Source: Planctomycetota bacterium (GTDB taxonomy: Bacteria > Planctomycetota > SZUA-567 > H5-PLA8). From it: 54,535 nt of DNA. Position 1 is the first letter of the stretch; each line of letters opens with the position of its first letter. The notes beneath the pieces were generated by a model. The model ran no database searches and was not told the DNA's origin. It saw nothing but the letters and a program-made list of their open reading frames with translations. Of the stretch, positions 23,795 to 31,216 are shown in pieces. The DNA lies in assembly GCA_023150555.1 (NCBI GenBank), contig JAKLKQ010000047.1, forward strand, positions 1 through 54,535, written 5' to 3'. The position numbers and the translations under genes were made by a program.

Positions 23795-24196
23795 GTGGAT
23801 CCGCTGCTTGGCTTCTACCTTGCCAATGCCACGCTGCTGGTGTGCCATGAAATCGACTCGGCGTACTGGAAGGAGTGGGACTTCTTCGCCGGGCTCTTCG
23901 GCAAGCCGCCGGCTCCGGAAGGCGACCGGAAGGGCCTGACCGGCTTCCTGGTTTTCCACATACCGGCCGTCCTGGCGCTGCTGTACGGCCTGTTGGAGGT
24001 CCAGAAGGGTTCCGTGGCGGGAAACTGGATCTCGCTTGTTGTGTGCGGCTGCGGTCTGTTTGCCTTCTCTATTCACATGTACGGCTTTAATCGCGGACGA
24101 CCAGAATTTCGTACGGGTATCTCGGTGATAATTCTGGTGGGGATCCTGCTGTCCACCCTAGGTCAGCTCTTGTGCACCATAGCCCGGATGGGCTGA
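23795..24196 (+). CDS. Small membrane protein, DUF6713-like, 133 aa
   Basis: GTG 23795, 2 nt after the transporter stop, gives 133 aa with four hydrophobic segments (GFYLANATLLVCHEID, FLVFHIPAVLALLYGLLEV, WISLVVCGCGLFAFSIHMY, TGISVIILVGILLSTLGQLL). The motif CHEIDSAYWKEWDFF near residue 14 resembles the HELDA...EWR signature of DUF6713-type proteins, though I cannot confirm the family. No function is known. Its position as the last gene of the GT/LolA-like/barrel/RND operon suggests an accessory inner-membrane role. Confidence 0.65.
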   Translation: MDPLLGFYLANATLLVCHEIDSAYWKEWDFFAGLFGKPPAPEGDRKGLTGFLVFHIPAVLALLYGLLEVQKGSVAGNWISLVVCGCGLFAFSIHMYGFNRGRPEFRTGISVIILVGILLSTLGQLLCTIARMG

Positions 24197-24230
24197 ACCC
24201 GAAGTTCTCATAGGCAAACGCGAAATGCGA

Positions 24231-24267
24231 AAAAAAACCGGCGCCGGGGAGGACCCCGACGCCGGTT
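24231..24267 (-). terminator. Strong intrinsic terminator for the minus-strand cupin gene
   Basis: On the minus strand AACCGGCG (24267-24260) pairs with CGCCGGTT (24243-24236), with an inner CGGGG/CCCCG stem, an AGGA-type loop and one mismatch. An uninterrupted T-run (the A-run at 24230-24237 on the plus strand) follows. It lies ~25 nt past the stop at 24290. On the plus strand there is no U-tract, so it acts mainly on the minus-strand transcript. Confidence 0.85.
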
Positions 24268-24289
24268 GGCCTGAATCGAAGGGTTTCTT

Positions 24290-25465
24290 TTAGGCCGTCA
24301 CTTTATCCACGAATTCCTCTTCAAAGGCGCGCCGAGCGCCGCTGTGCCTGTCCGAACCCCAGCCGGTCTTGACGAGGGTGTAGAACAGCTGGAGGAACTC
24401 GGGCGAGGTCAGCCAGATGAAGGAGAAGACCTGGTTCCCGATGGTGAATCGGTTCATGGTGCGGGTTGCGACGGCCACGCTGGGGCAAGTCGTGTCCACG
24501 GCGTGCCACCACCATTGCGGGCTGAAGAGCACGTCGCCGGGATTCAGCTTGGTGAAGAACTTGGGGCAGTAGCGGTACAGCGGATACCCGTCCTGCTCTA
24601 GCTGGTCGAAGGGCGCGGTCCAGTTGAACATCGTCGCCGCATAGAACATGTCCTTTCGGGTGATGGGGTGCATCCATTTGCTGAACTTGGGCGAGACGAA
24701 GCTCCATTCCTTGTGCCCGTACACCTGTACGAACAGGTTGATACCGTTCGTGCAGTGGTAGCCGCTGCGCGTGCCGGCGCCGGACATGAACAGCTGGGTC
24801 GAGCCGATCTTCGCGCGCTTGTTGGCGACTTCGTAGCGGGAGAGCTCGTTCAGGTCCAGATCGGCGCGCAGGTGAGGATTGTCGTTGAAGACGTCTTCCA
24901 GGTTGCCGCCCATGTACTTGCCGCCGGCGTTGATGTTGTCCACCAACTGGGCCAGGGTCATGTCGCGGATCACCAGCGCTGTGTCGTCCAGGCGATCGGA
25001 TTTGATTCGCACGGGAATCCTGTATTCGCCGTAGTTTTTCTTGAACCAGTCCGGAGACCAGTTTTTCACCGCGGGCCACTCGTTGGCCATGCCTTCGATC
25101 ACGACCGGCGTGTTGGAGTTCAGGTAGATGCGCTGGAAGTCGGCCGCGGAAAGGTGCCGGTACGGCACGCGCGGCACGGGCTTGACCGGGATCTCGCCGG
25201 TCTTCTTGGACTGCTTCTCGATGCGGCGTTCGAGCCGCTTGAGCGCGCCGCGCAACCAGGCGGGGCCGTAGTGGCCGCGCTTGGGGCCGGCGAGGTAGTG
25301 CCGCGCCATGTAGTGCGCCCAGTAGGCCATCGAAGTGAATATCCCTGCGCGCGGATGGACGGCATGGTCCACCATGGGGAACTCGGCGGGCGGCAGGTCC
25401 GCTCCGGCGTTGGGACTCATCTTCGCCTCCGCGGTGCTTGCGCGAGGCAACTCCGCAACGTGCAT
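24290..25465 (-). CDS. JmjC/cupin-like (FIH-type) protein with altered metal site
   Basis: The 391-aa protein (ATG 25465, GGGAGG 9 nt upstream; ATG 25420 with GGAGG is an alternative) has a basic helical first third. VVIEGMANEWPAVKNWSPDWFKKNYG follows, then the double-stranded beta-helix of cupin_8/JmjC 2-oxoglutarate/Fe(II) oxygenases. Those enzymes carry HxD...H. Here the first motif reads YHCTNG, with His237 and Thr239 where Asp is expected; the distal His321 in WWWHAVDT is kept. NLFVQVYGHKEWSFVSP matches the family. It is either a non-canonical metal site or a non-catalytic protein. It is transcribed divergently from the biosynthetic cluster, with which it shares an upstream region. Confidence 0.75.
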   Translation of the reverse strand: MHVAELPRASTAEAKMSPNAGADLPPAEFPMVDHAVHPRAGIFTSMAYWAHYMARHYLAGPKRGHYGPAWLRGALKRLERRIEKQSKKTGEIPVKPVPRVPYRHLSAADFQRIYLNSNTPVVIEGMANEWPAVKNWSPDWFKKNYGEYRIPVRIKSDRLDDTALVIRDMTLAQLVDNINAGGKYMGGNLEDVFNDNPHLRADLDLNELSRYEVANKRAKIGSTQLFMSGAGTRSGYHCTNGINLFVQVYGHKEWSFVSPKFSKWMHPITRKDMFYAATMFNWTAPFDQLEQDGYPLYRYCPKFFTKLNPGDVLFSPQWWWHAVDTTCPSVAVATRTMNRFTIGNQVFSFIWLTSPEFLQLFYTLVKTGWGSDRHSGARRAFEEEFVDKVTA

Positions 25466-25951
25466 GTATGGACCCTCCCGAAGGGGCTGGCTTACGGCTG
25501 CGATGCCGGACGGATAAGGCCGGCGCGGTAAGCGGACGTAGCTTGGCGCCGCACGGGCGGCGCCATCCCATCCAGTGCCGGAATGCCTCGTGCTACAACC
25601 TTTTCAAACTGCAAATGCCTCGCAATTTCCGGTCTTTCGGCCGCGCAGCTTGGGCAGAGTCTGAGGCTTGGATGGAATCCATAACCCTTAAATGCAAAGT
25701 GGGTTATGGATTCCGCGTGGTGTGCATGGCCTGCATGAAATGGCAGCGTTGGGCCTGGCGGATCTAAAATTCAGGCTCCAAACCAGACGCTCAAAGGGAT
25801 CCGAGCGTTACGCCGCAGGCCGCCGACCTTGGAAATTCTCGGCGTTTCATTTCCGACAAACCGATTGTGTCTGACCGCAAAACGGCACTTTCCGATCGGG
25901 GGACGGGCAGCGAACCGCGCGCTCTAACCTCGATTCGGAAAGGACCGGATC
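25466..25951. other. 486-bp divergent intergenic region
   Basis: It separates the minus-strand cupin gene from the plus-strand cluster starting at 25952. Short open frames here lack ribosome-binding sites and overlap the repeat at 25674-25714, so none is called. The region presumably contains two divergent promoters. The most notable content is the 14-bp perfect inverted repeat described separately. TGCATG is repeated at 25727 and 25735. Confidence 0.4.
25674..25714. repeat. Perfect 14-bp inverted repeat with 13-nt loop
   Basis: GGAATCCATAACCC (25674-25687) and its exact reverse complement GGGTTATGGATTCC (25701-25714) flank a 13-nt AT-rich loop. There is no U-run after either arm, so a regulatory dyad, a structured 5' leader or a small-RNA stem is more likely than a terminator. 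It lies in the shared upstream region of the cupin gene and the biosynthetic cluster. Confidence 0.7.
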
Positions 25952-26464
25952 ATGCGATTGGCCGAACCGCCCCTTGCGTCCGAAGTCTTCGAAAGCAGAT
26001 GCTTTCCGCCGGTCAGGGTAGGGCGGCCCAACGATCCGGCCCGGGCGGCGACCGCCGTGCGCCGTGCGCTGGAGGACGCCCCGGACCTCGACCGCCAGTT
26101 GATGGTGCTCTTCTATGGCGGTGGTATGGGCATGCGCGAGATCGCGCGGGAGATGGCACTGCCGCGCATCGCCGTCGCGGCTCGCATCGACGAAACGACG
26201 CGGCGCATTCGCCGCGGCATTCGCGCCTTCGATCCGGTCGCCGCCGAACTGGCGCTGGATCATGGCATGGTGCTGGACGCCATCTGCGCCGGCGAAGCGG
26301 CCCCGCCGAACCTGTACCGCCGGGTGGTCTCGCGAATCGAGCAGACAGAACGCCGGCGTGCCGGCCGGAGCGGGCGGCTCTCGCGCGTTTCATGGGTCCA
26401 GCGAATCGTTGCGGGTCTCCTGGCTGGAGCAGCACTGGGCGCGCTGCGGCTGCTGTTCGAGTGA
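25952..26464 (+). CDS. Sigma-70 region-4-like protein with C-terminal membrane helix, 170 aa
   Basis: ATG 25952 is preceded by GGAAAGGA. After a ~45-residue N-terminus with no sigma region 2, residues ~43-85 (DAPDLDRQLMVLFYGGGMGMREIAREMALPRIAVAARIDETTRRIRRGI) form a region-4-like HTH, the part of ECF sigma factors that reads the -35 element. The C-terminus is a probable membrane helix (VQRIVAGLLAGAALGALRLLF). Without region 2 it cannot melt a promoter alone; it may be a DNA-binding regulator or partner tethered to the membrane. A homology search would tell whether the missing region was lost. It is followed 41 nt later by the FeeM-like gene and probably leads the cluster. Confidence 0.65.
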   Translation: MRLAEPPLASEVFESRCFPPVRVGRPNDPARAATAVRRALEDAPDLDRQLMVLFYGGGMGMREIAREMALPRIAVAARIDETTRRIRRGIRAFDPVAAELALDHGMVLDAICAGEAAPPNLYRRVVSRIEQTERRRAGRSGRLSRVSWVQRIVAGLLAGAALGALRLLFE

Positions 26465-26505
26465 ACCGGAGCTTCGAGGACGTGAGAGACGCAAAGGAGC
26501 AACGC

Positions 26506-27390
26506 ATGCGCGCGCATTCGAAGGATACGAAACTTCACAGGCCTTCCGCGGTCTCCCAGTCCATCCGCGCGGTGGGGCGGGATATCGACGACGGCGCCAA
26601 TCCGCTGCTCGACCACGGCGCCGACTGCGGGCAGGGCCTGCGCCTGGTGCTGGCGGCCAACCGCCGCGACCGCGAGCGCGCTTTCCGCCTGGCGAGCTCG
26701 ATCTACTCGAAGAGCGGCTTTCACCAGGGTTCGAGCGGTTTCTGCGTCTCGCCATACGATCTCAACGCCGACACCGCTGTGCTGCTGATCGTCGACGCGG
26801 ACGGAAACGAGGCCGGCACCATATCGCTGGTCTGCGACGGTGCGCACGGGCTCCCCTGCGACGAGGTCTTCGGCAGCGAATTGGACGGCCTGCGCGCAAA
26901 AGGCCGGCGTCTGGGCGAGGTTACGCGCCTGGCCGTGCGCGAAAACCATCCAGCCTCGAAGGCGATCCTGGTGCACCTGTACAACTGGGTCTCGGTCTAC
27001 GCGCGGCGCTTCGCGGGAGTCGACGACTTTGTCATCGAAGTCAATCCCAGGCACGAAAGCTTCTATCTGCGGCGATTGAATTTCGTGCGAATCGCCGGCG
27101 AGCGCCCGTGTCCGCGCGTGGGCGGCGCGCCGGCTGTGCTTCTTCGCTTGGACATGCACTACGTGGCGGAGGTCATCGAGCGGATCGGTGGCTTGCAGGA
27201 CGCGGCTTCGGGTGCCGAGAGCCGAACCCTTTACCCGTTCTTCCGCCCCATCAAATTCGAGGAAACCATGGCTGCGTACATCGTGCACCAGCACAAGCCC
27301 ATGACCAAGAAAGAGGCCGTCTATTTCGGCATCGGCACGAATACCGCTGCGAAGCCCCGAGCCCAAAGCGCCAGCGCGACCGTAGGCTGA
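26506..27390 (+). CDS. FeeM-like N-acyl amino acid synthase (GNAT fold)
   Basis: ATG 26506 is preceded by AAAGGAG (26493-26499), a clear start; the open frame further upstream is not used. The 294-aa protein contains FRLASSIYSKSGFHQG (about 65), LRAKGRRLGEVTRLAVRENHPASKAILVHLYNWV (about 131-164) and VIEVNPRHESFYLRRLNFVRIAGERPCPRVGGAPAVLLRLDM (about 178-220). E-V-x-R-L-A-V plus N-P-R-H-x-x-F-Y-x-x-x-x-F is the core of FeeM and related N-acyl amino acid synthases. Those enzymes join an acyl-ACP fatty chain to tyrosine or another amino acid. It is longer than FeeM (~200 aa), with an extra C-terminal helix region. It heads the enzyme part of the cluster. Confidence 0.78.
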   Translation: MRAHSKDTKLHRPSAVSQSIRAVGRDIDDGANPLLDHGADCGQGLRLVLAANRRDRERAFRLASSIYSKSGFHQGSSGFCVSPYDLNADTAVLLIVDADGNEAGTISLVCDGAHGLPCDEVFGSELDGLRAKGRRLGEVTRLAVRENHPASKAILVHLYNWVSVYARRFAGVDDFVIEVNPRHESFYLRRLNFVRIAGERPCPRVGGAPAVLLRLDMHYVAEVIERIGGLQDAASGAESRTLYPFFRPIKFEETMAAYIVHQHKPMTKKEAVYFGIGTNTAAKPRAQSASATVG

Positions 27391-27405
27391 TTCGGATTCC
27401 AACGC

Positions 27406-28785
27406 ATGAAGATCCTGCTCATCGAGACCGGAGACGCGCGCGAAAACGCCTACGCGCAGTGCTGGTACACGCCGGAGTCGGGGCGCTTCACGGTGCCGTT
27501 GCTGGCGCTCCCAGTCATTGCAGGGTTGACGCCATCCAATCACGACATCCGCATCGTCGACGAAAAGGTGCGCGACATCGACTTCGATGCCGACTGTGAT
27601 CTGGTCTGCTTCAGTTACAAGACCAAGGACGCCAACCGAACCTACCGATACGCAAAGCGTTTCCGAGACCGCGGCGTACCGGTGGTGCTGGGCGGCGTGC
27701 ACGCTACCAATGCGCCTGATGAGGCCCAACTGCACGCCGACGCGGTGGTCGTCGGTGAAGCCGAGGGCATCTGGTCGCGGGTGCTCGAAGACGCAGAGTG
27801 CGGTGCACTGCAGAAGCGTTACGTTGCCGAAAAGGGCGGCAGCCTGGCGCCGGGCGGCCTGCCTCGCTTCGACCTAATCGAGAACGACCGCTACTGCATG
27901 CACGCAATCCAGACGTCGAAGGGCTGTCTGGTCGGTTGCGAGTTCTGCCCCATCTTCCGCATGCACGGGCCGGTAGCGCGGCACAAATCGGTGCAGCGCG
28001 TGCGCGAAGAGATCGACGCGGTGCGCGCAATCGACCGCGAGAAGGTTATCTTCTTCGTCGACGAGATGTTCTGCGGCGGGCAGCCTGCGTACCAGAAGGA
28101 GCTTCTCGCCGAAGTCCGCCGCGCGCGCATCGACTTCATGTGCATCAGCGACTTCAAGGTGATCAGCCCGAAGTACGTCGAGGACCTGGCGCGCAGCGGC
28201 TGCCGCAAGATGAGCATCAACATGCCAGGCACCTGCCTGCCGGAGGAACTGAAGGCCGTAAAGGCCATCCAGCGCCTGGGCATCGAGGTCTGGGGATTCT
28301 TCATGTTCGGATTCTCATTCCACAAGCCGGACGTTTTCCAGCGGGTCGTCGATTTCGCGCGCGATGCGCACATGAAGAACCTGACGCTGACGGTGCTGAC
28401 GCCATTCCCCAATACGCCAGCGCACCAGGTGGCGCTGGCCAGCGGCGTAAAGATCGATCCCGACCTGGACCGCTACGACCAGTGCCATGTCGTTTTCCAG
28501 CCCGAAGCCATGAGTGCGCGCGAGTTGGAAGACGGTTTCCACCGCGCCTGGGACGCGCTCGAAGACCGCATCGATATTGAGGAACAGACCTTCGCGCCGT
28601 CCGGACGCTGGGGCCGAACCGCGCGCCGCGCGTGGGGCACGGTCGCCCTGCGAGTCGAGAACGCCTGCGCTCGGCTGAGCCCCGCGAAGCAGCCCGTCGA
28701 CCTGCTCGGCATCGTCGGGCGCCCGAAAGTCGAAGTCTCCGTCACAACCCACAACGCCATGGGAGGCTACCATGCCAAGTACTGA
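27406..28785 (+). CDS. B12-binding-domain radical SAM enzyme
   Basis: The 459-aa product begins MKILLIETGDARENAYAQCWYTPESGRFTVPLLALPVIAGLTPSNHDIRIVDE, the usual start of cobalamin-binding radical SAM proteins. It then has VLGGVHATNAPDEAQLHADAVVVGEAEGIW (about 85-115). The cluster motif CX3CX2C is Cys174/178/181 in SKGCLVGCEFCPIFRMHG. The second TIM-barrel half includes GIEVWGFFMFGFSFHKPDVF and LTPFPNTPAHQ, as in SAM-dependent methylases and BchE/HpnJ-like proteins. The reaction cannot be named: methylation, ring rearrangement or C-C bond formation are all known for the family. It overlaps the ThiF-like gene by 14 nt. Confidence 0.85.
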   Translation: MKILLIETGDARENAYAQCWYTPESGRFTVPLLALPVIAGLTPSNHDIRIVDEKVRDIDFDADCDLVCFSYKTKDANRTYRYAKRFRDRGVPVVLGGVHATNAPDEAQLHADAVVVGEAEGIWSRVLEDAECGALQKRYVAEKGGSLAPGGLPRFDLIENDRYCMHAIQTSKGCLVGCEFCPIFRMHGPVARHKSVQRVREEIDAVRAIDREKVIFFVDEMFCGGQPAYQKELLAEVRRARIDFMCISDFKVISPKYVEDLARSGCRKMSINMPGTCLPEELKAVKAIQRLGIEVWGFFMFGFSFHKPDVFQRVVDFARDAHMKNLTLTVLTPFPNTPAHQVALASGVKIDPDLDRYDQCHVVFQPEAMSARELEDGFHRAWDALEDRIDIEEQTFAPSGRWGRTARRAWGTVALRVENACARLSPAKQPVDLLGIVGRPKVEVSVTTHNAMGGYHAKY

Positions 28786-29617
28786 CGCGAACGCAGGCCC
28801 GATTCTCGCTGCAGGCGAGGCGGCCTTCCGCAGCGCGTTCCTGGACCGCAGTGCGCCGCTGCTGGGCGACGAATCGCTGCGCGGGAAGACCGTTGGCATC
28901 GCGGGCTGCGGCGGTGTGGGCGGTGCGGTGGCGATAACGCTCGCGCGCATGGGCGTCCAGAAGTTCCGGCTGGCCGACCCGGGTCATTTCGATCTTCCGG
29001 ACCTCAACCGCCAGTGGGGCGCGACCACGCGCACGCTGGGCGCGAACAAAGCCGAGGTGTACCGAGAGATCCTGGAATCGATCAACCCCTTCGCCGAGGT
29101 CGCCGCCTTCGATGGCGGCATCCAGGCCGGCCGTGTCGAGGCCTTCGTCGAAGGTCTCGACCTGCTCGTCGATAGCCTGGACCTCTCGGTGCCGCTGGGC
29201 GTTCGAGAGCGCATGTTCGCGTGCGCACATGCGCGAGGCGCATTCTCCATTACTGCGCCGATCATGGCCTTTGGCACGCTGGTCGCGGTCAGCGCCCCGG
29301 ATGGCAGCGGAATGGAGCCGTTCCTCGCTCTTTTGGAGCACACCGCGCGTACCGGACGTGTGCCTTCGTTCGTCCACGAACACCTTTCGCCTGAGCACCT
29401 CGAGACCGTCAATACGTGGCTGACCGAAAAGCGCGTGAAGGTTCCTTCGATCGCCGTCGCGCCAATGGCGGCAGGAAGCATTGTGGCAACCGAGGCCTTC
29501 AAGGCGCTTTCGGGCAGAGCGCCGACGGCGCTGCCGGAAGTCATACTTTTCGACCTCTTCCGCCTGCGGTGCAACGTGGTGGACCTGGACGAGGTGCTGG
29601 CGGCGCCGCTGTGTTGA
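28772..29617 (+). CDS. ThiF/MoeB-like adenylyltransferase
   Basis: ATG 28772 overlaps the previous stop by 14 nt. The 281-aa protein has the Rossmann GCGGVGGAVAITLARMG (about 49-65), LADPGHFDLPDLNRQ with the N-x-x-R-Q ATP contact (about 71-85), and Asp-rich LLVDSLDLS (about 130). MAAGSIVATEAFKAL (about 231-245) is the C-terminal helix typical of E1-like enzymes. The zinc CxxC pairs and crossover Cys of MoeB/ThiF are not obvious, so it may adenylate a C-terminus or another acid without thiol transfer. Relatives activate small sulfur-carrier proteins or peptides. No ubiquitin-like GG-ending partner is encoded here, so the substrate is open. Confidence 0.78.
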   Translation: MPSTDANAGPILAAGEAAFRSAFLDRSAPLLGDESLRGKTVGIAGCGGVGGAVAITLARMGVQKFRLADPGHFDLPDLNRQWGATTRTLGANKAEVYREILESINPFAEVAAFDGGIQAGRVEAFVEGLDLLVDSLDLSVPLGVRERMFACAHARGAFSITAPIMAFGTLVAVSAPDGSGMEPFLALLEHTARTGRVPSFVHEHLSPEHLETVNTWLTEKRVKVPSIAVAPMAAGSIVATEAFKALSGRAPTALPEVILFDLFRLRCNVVDLDEVLAAPLC

Positions 29618-29646
29618 ACGCCGCGAACCATTAAGGAGCGCAATCC

Positions 29647-29919
29647 GTGGTCCGTCCCTTCAGCGACGGCGAGGTCGAGCAACTCGAAGCCCTGGCGCGG
29701 GAACTCTGCGCTGGCTTGGCGGCTTACCGCGCGCGCGAGGCGTCCGGAGCGTTGGGCCGCGAAGGCAGCCTGCCCACGCGCCAGCATCTCAATAATCTGG
29801 CGGTCCGCCTCTACCGATTGCAGAGTGCCAACGAGCTCGAGCGCCGGATGCTCGAGCATCCGCCGGTCGGCGCGGACGTCGACCATGAGATCGTTTCCCG
29901 TTGGAGCATTGCGCCATGA
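29647..29919 (+). CDS. Unknown 90-aa protein in the biosynthetic cluster
   Basis: GTG 29647 follows AAGGAGCG (29632-29639), and the stop overlaps the next start in ATGA (29916-29919). The product is mostly helical: VRPFSDGEVEQLEALARELCAGLAAYRAREASG, then RQHLNNLAVRLYRLQSANELERRMLEHPPVG. No TM segment, zinc motif or Ser for a phosphopantetheine arm stands out; it lacks the GxDSL/I of ACPs. It is translated as part of the cluster and could be a structural partner, a carrier or a precursor. No family is recognised. Confidence 0.6.
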   Translation: MVRPFSDGEVEQLEALARELCAGLAAYRAREASGALGREGSLPTRQHLNNLAVRLYRLQSANELERRMLEHPPVGADVDHEIVSRWSIAP

Positions 29920-31205
29920 AACCGCGCGAACAAGAGCGGACGGACGAAGGATTTCCTTACGGCGAGAACGCGGCCATGCTGCCCAGCGCGGGCGTGCGCT
30001 GGGACCTGCTCAGCGACAGCTTGCAGCACCACGCCCGCGCGCTGGCGCGGTTCGAGCGCTCGCCGGTCGAACCGGAGGCGGACGGCGAAACCTGCGAGAC
30101 GCTCGCGCGAGAACTCTTCGGATTCCCGCATAACATCGTGCTGGGCCAGGGGCGCCAGGCCGAGGCCCTGCTCGCGCGGCTGCTCGTACGTCCGGGGTAC
30201 GCGGTCCCGGCGAACCTGGCCTTCCCGACCACGCGCCTGCACCAGGAATTGTGCGGCGGATGCTCGGTCTGCGTCGCCGGTGCGCAGGCGTTCGAACCCG
30301 AGGAAAGCAGCGCGTTCAAGAGCGACGTGGACCTGGACCTGCTGCGCGAAGCCTTGCGTGGACAGGTCGCGTACGTGTGCATCGAGTGCTCCGCTAACGG
30401 TGCGGGCGGGCATCCCATCCGCCTCGAGAACCTGCGCGCGGTGCGTGCGCTGGCGAGCGAACGCGGCGTGCCGGTGGTGCTCGATGCCACGCGCATCTTC
30501 GAAAACGCCCTGCGCATCCGCGATGCCGAACCGGGCACCAAAGGCCGAAGCGTGCACGCGATCGTGCGGGAACTCTGCGGCCTCGCCGATGCGATGACGC
30601 TCAGCCTGACCAAAGACTTTCCCACCCGCGTGGGCGGCCTGGTCGCGCTGCGCGACGAGACCCTGTACCAGCACGGCCTGGATTTCGAGTTGGCCAGCGG
30701 CAGCGGACTCACGCTGGGCGGGCGTGCGGAAATCGCCGCGGCGCTGCGCCACGCTTCGCGCGACCTGGCGTACATCGAACGACGCATGGCGCTGGTGCGG
30801 CGCCTGCACGCGCGCCTGGCGGCGGAAGGGCTTCCGGTCGCGAATCCGCCCGGCGCGCACGCAGTCTGGATCCGCGTGGACGCCTGGGTGCCGCACCTGC
30901 GTGTCGAAGAGTTTCCGGTCGAGGCGGTCAACGCCGCACTGCATGAGCGCTTCGGCTTGCGCGGGTCGCCCCAGCCCGCCTTTGCGCGCGAGCCCTCGGC
31001 GGCCGCAAGCTTGCTGCGGCTCGCGCTGCCCGTCGCCACGTTCAACGAGGCCGAGGTCGATGCGATGGCCGAGTGCCTAATCGAGTTCCACCGGATCCGC
31101 GCGAGCATCCCCGGCTTGCGCGTGGTACACGCGCCGGCGGTCCCCGGCGGACCCTTCCGCGCCACGTATGCGCGGTGCGGGGCTGCCGAGACGGTTGCCC
31201 TATAA
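29916..31205 (+). CDS. Beta-eliminating lyase family PLP enzyme (tyrosine phenol-lyase/tryptophanase-like)
   Basis: ATG 29916 overlaps the previous stop (ATGA), giving 429 aa. The backbone follows TPL/tryptophanase throughout: ARELFGFPHNIVLGQGRQAEALLARLLV, FPTTRLHQEL, VAYVCIECSANGAGGHPIRLENLRAVRALASERGVPVVLDATRIFENAL, Lys233 in LSLTKDFPTRVGG at the PLP position, and GAHAVWIRVDAW. The family cleaves Tyr or Trp beta-C bonds, giving phenol or indole, pyruvate and ammonia. In my hand alignment the catalytic Tyr71 of TPL (SENFYHLE) is replaced (DGETCETL), so activity or substrate may differ. A hydrophobic C-terminal lid resembles that of TPL. It is followed 11 nt later by a flavoprotein. Confidence 0.78.
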   Translation: MKPREQERTDEGFPYGENAAMLPSAGVRWDLLSDSLQHHARALARFERSPVEPEADGETCETLARELFGFPHNIVLGQGRQAEALLARLLVRPGYAVPANLAFPTTRLHQELCGGCSVCVAGAQAFEPEESSAFKSDVDLDLLREALRGQVAYVCIECSANGAGGHPIRLENLRAVRALASERGVPVVLDATRIFENALRIRDAEPGTKGRSVHAIVRELCGLADAMTLSLTKDFPTRVGGLVALRDETLYQHGLDFELASGSGLTLGGRAEIAAALRHASRDLAYIERRMALVRRLHARLAAEGLPVANPPGAHAVWIRVDAWVPHLRVEEFPVEAVNAALHERFGLRGSPQPAFAREPSAAASLLRLALPVATFNEAEVDAMAECLIEFHRIRASIPGLRVVHAPAVPGGPFRATYARCGAAETVAL

Positions 31206-31216
31206 AGGAGGCGGCC

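Noticed and set aside
25438..25874. Short open plus-strand frames in the divergent intergenic region
   Set aside because: They lack ribosome-binding sites, run through the inverted repeat at 25674-25714, and show no conserved pattern.
28772..29617. Calling the ThiF-like gene moeB or thiF
   Set aside because: No ThiS/MoaD-like GG-ending carrier is near, and the zinc CxxC pairs and crossover Cys are not obvious. The biosynthetic context suggests another role.
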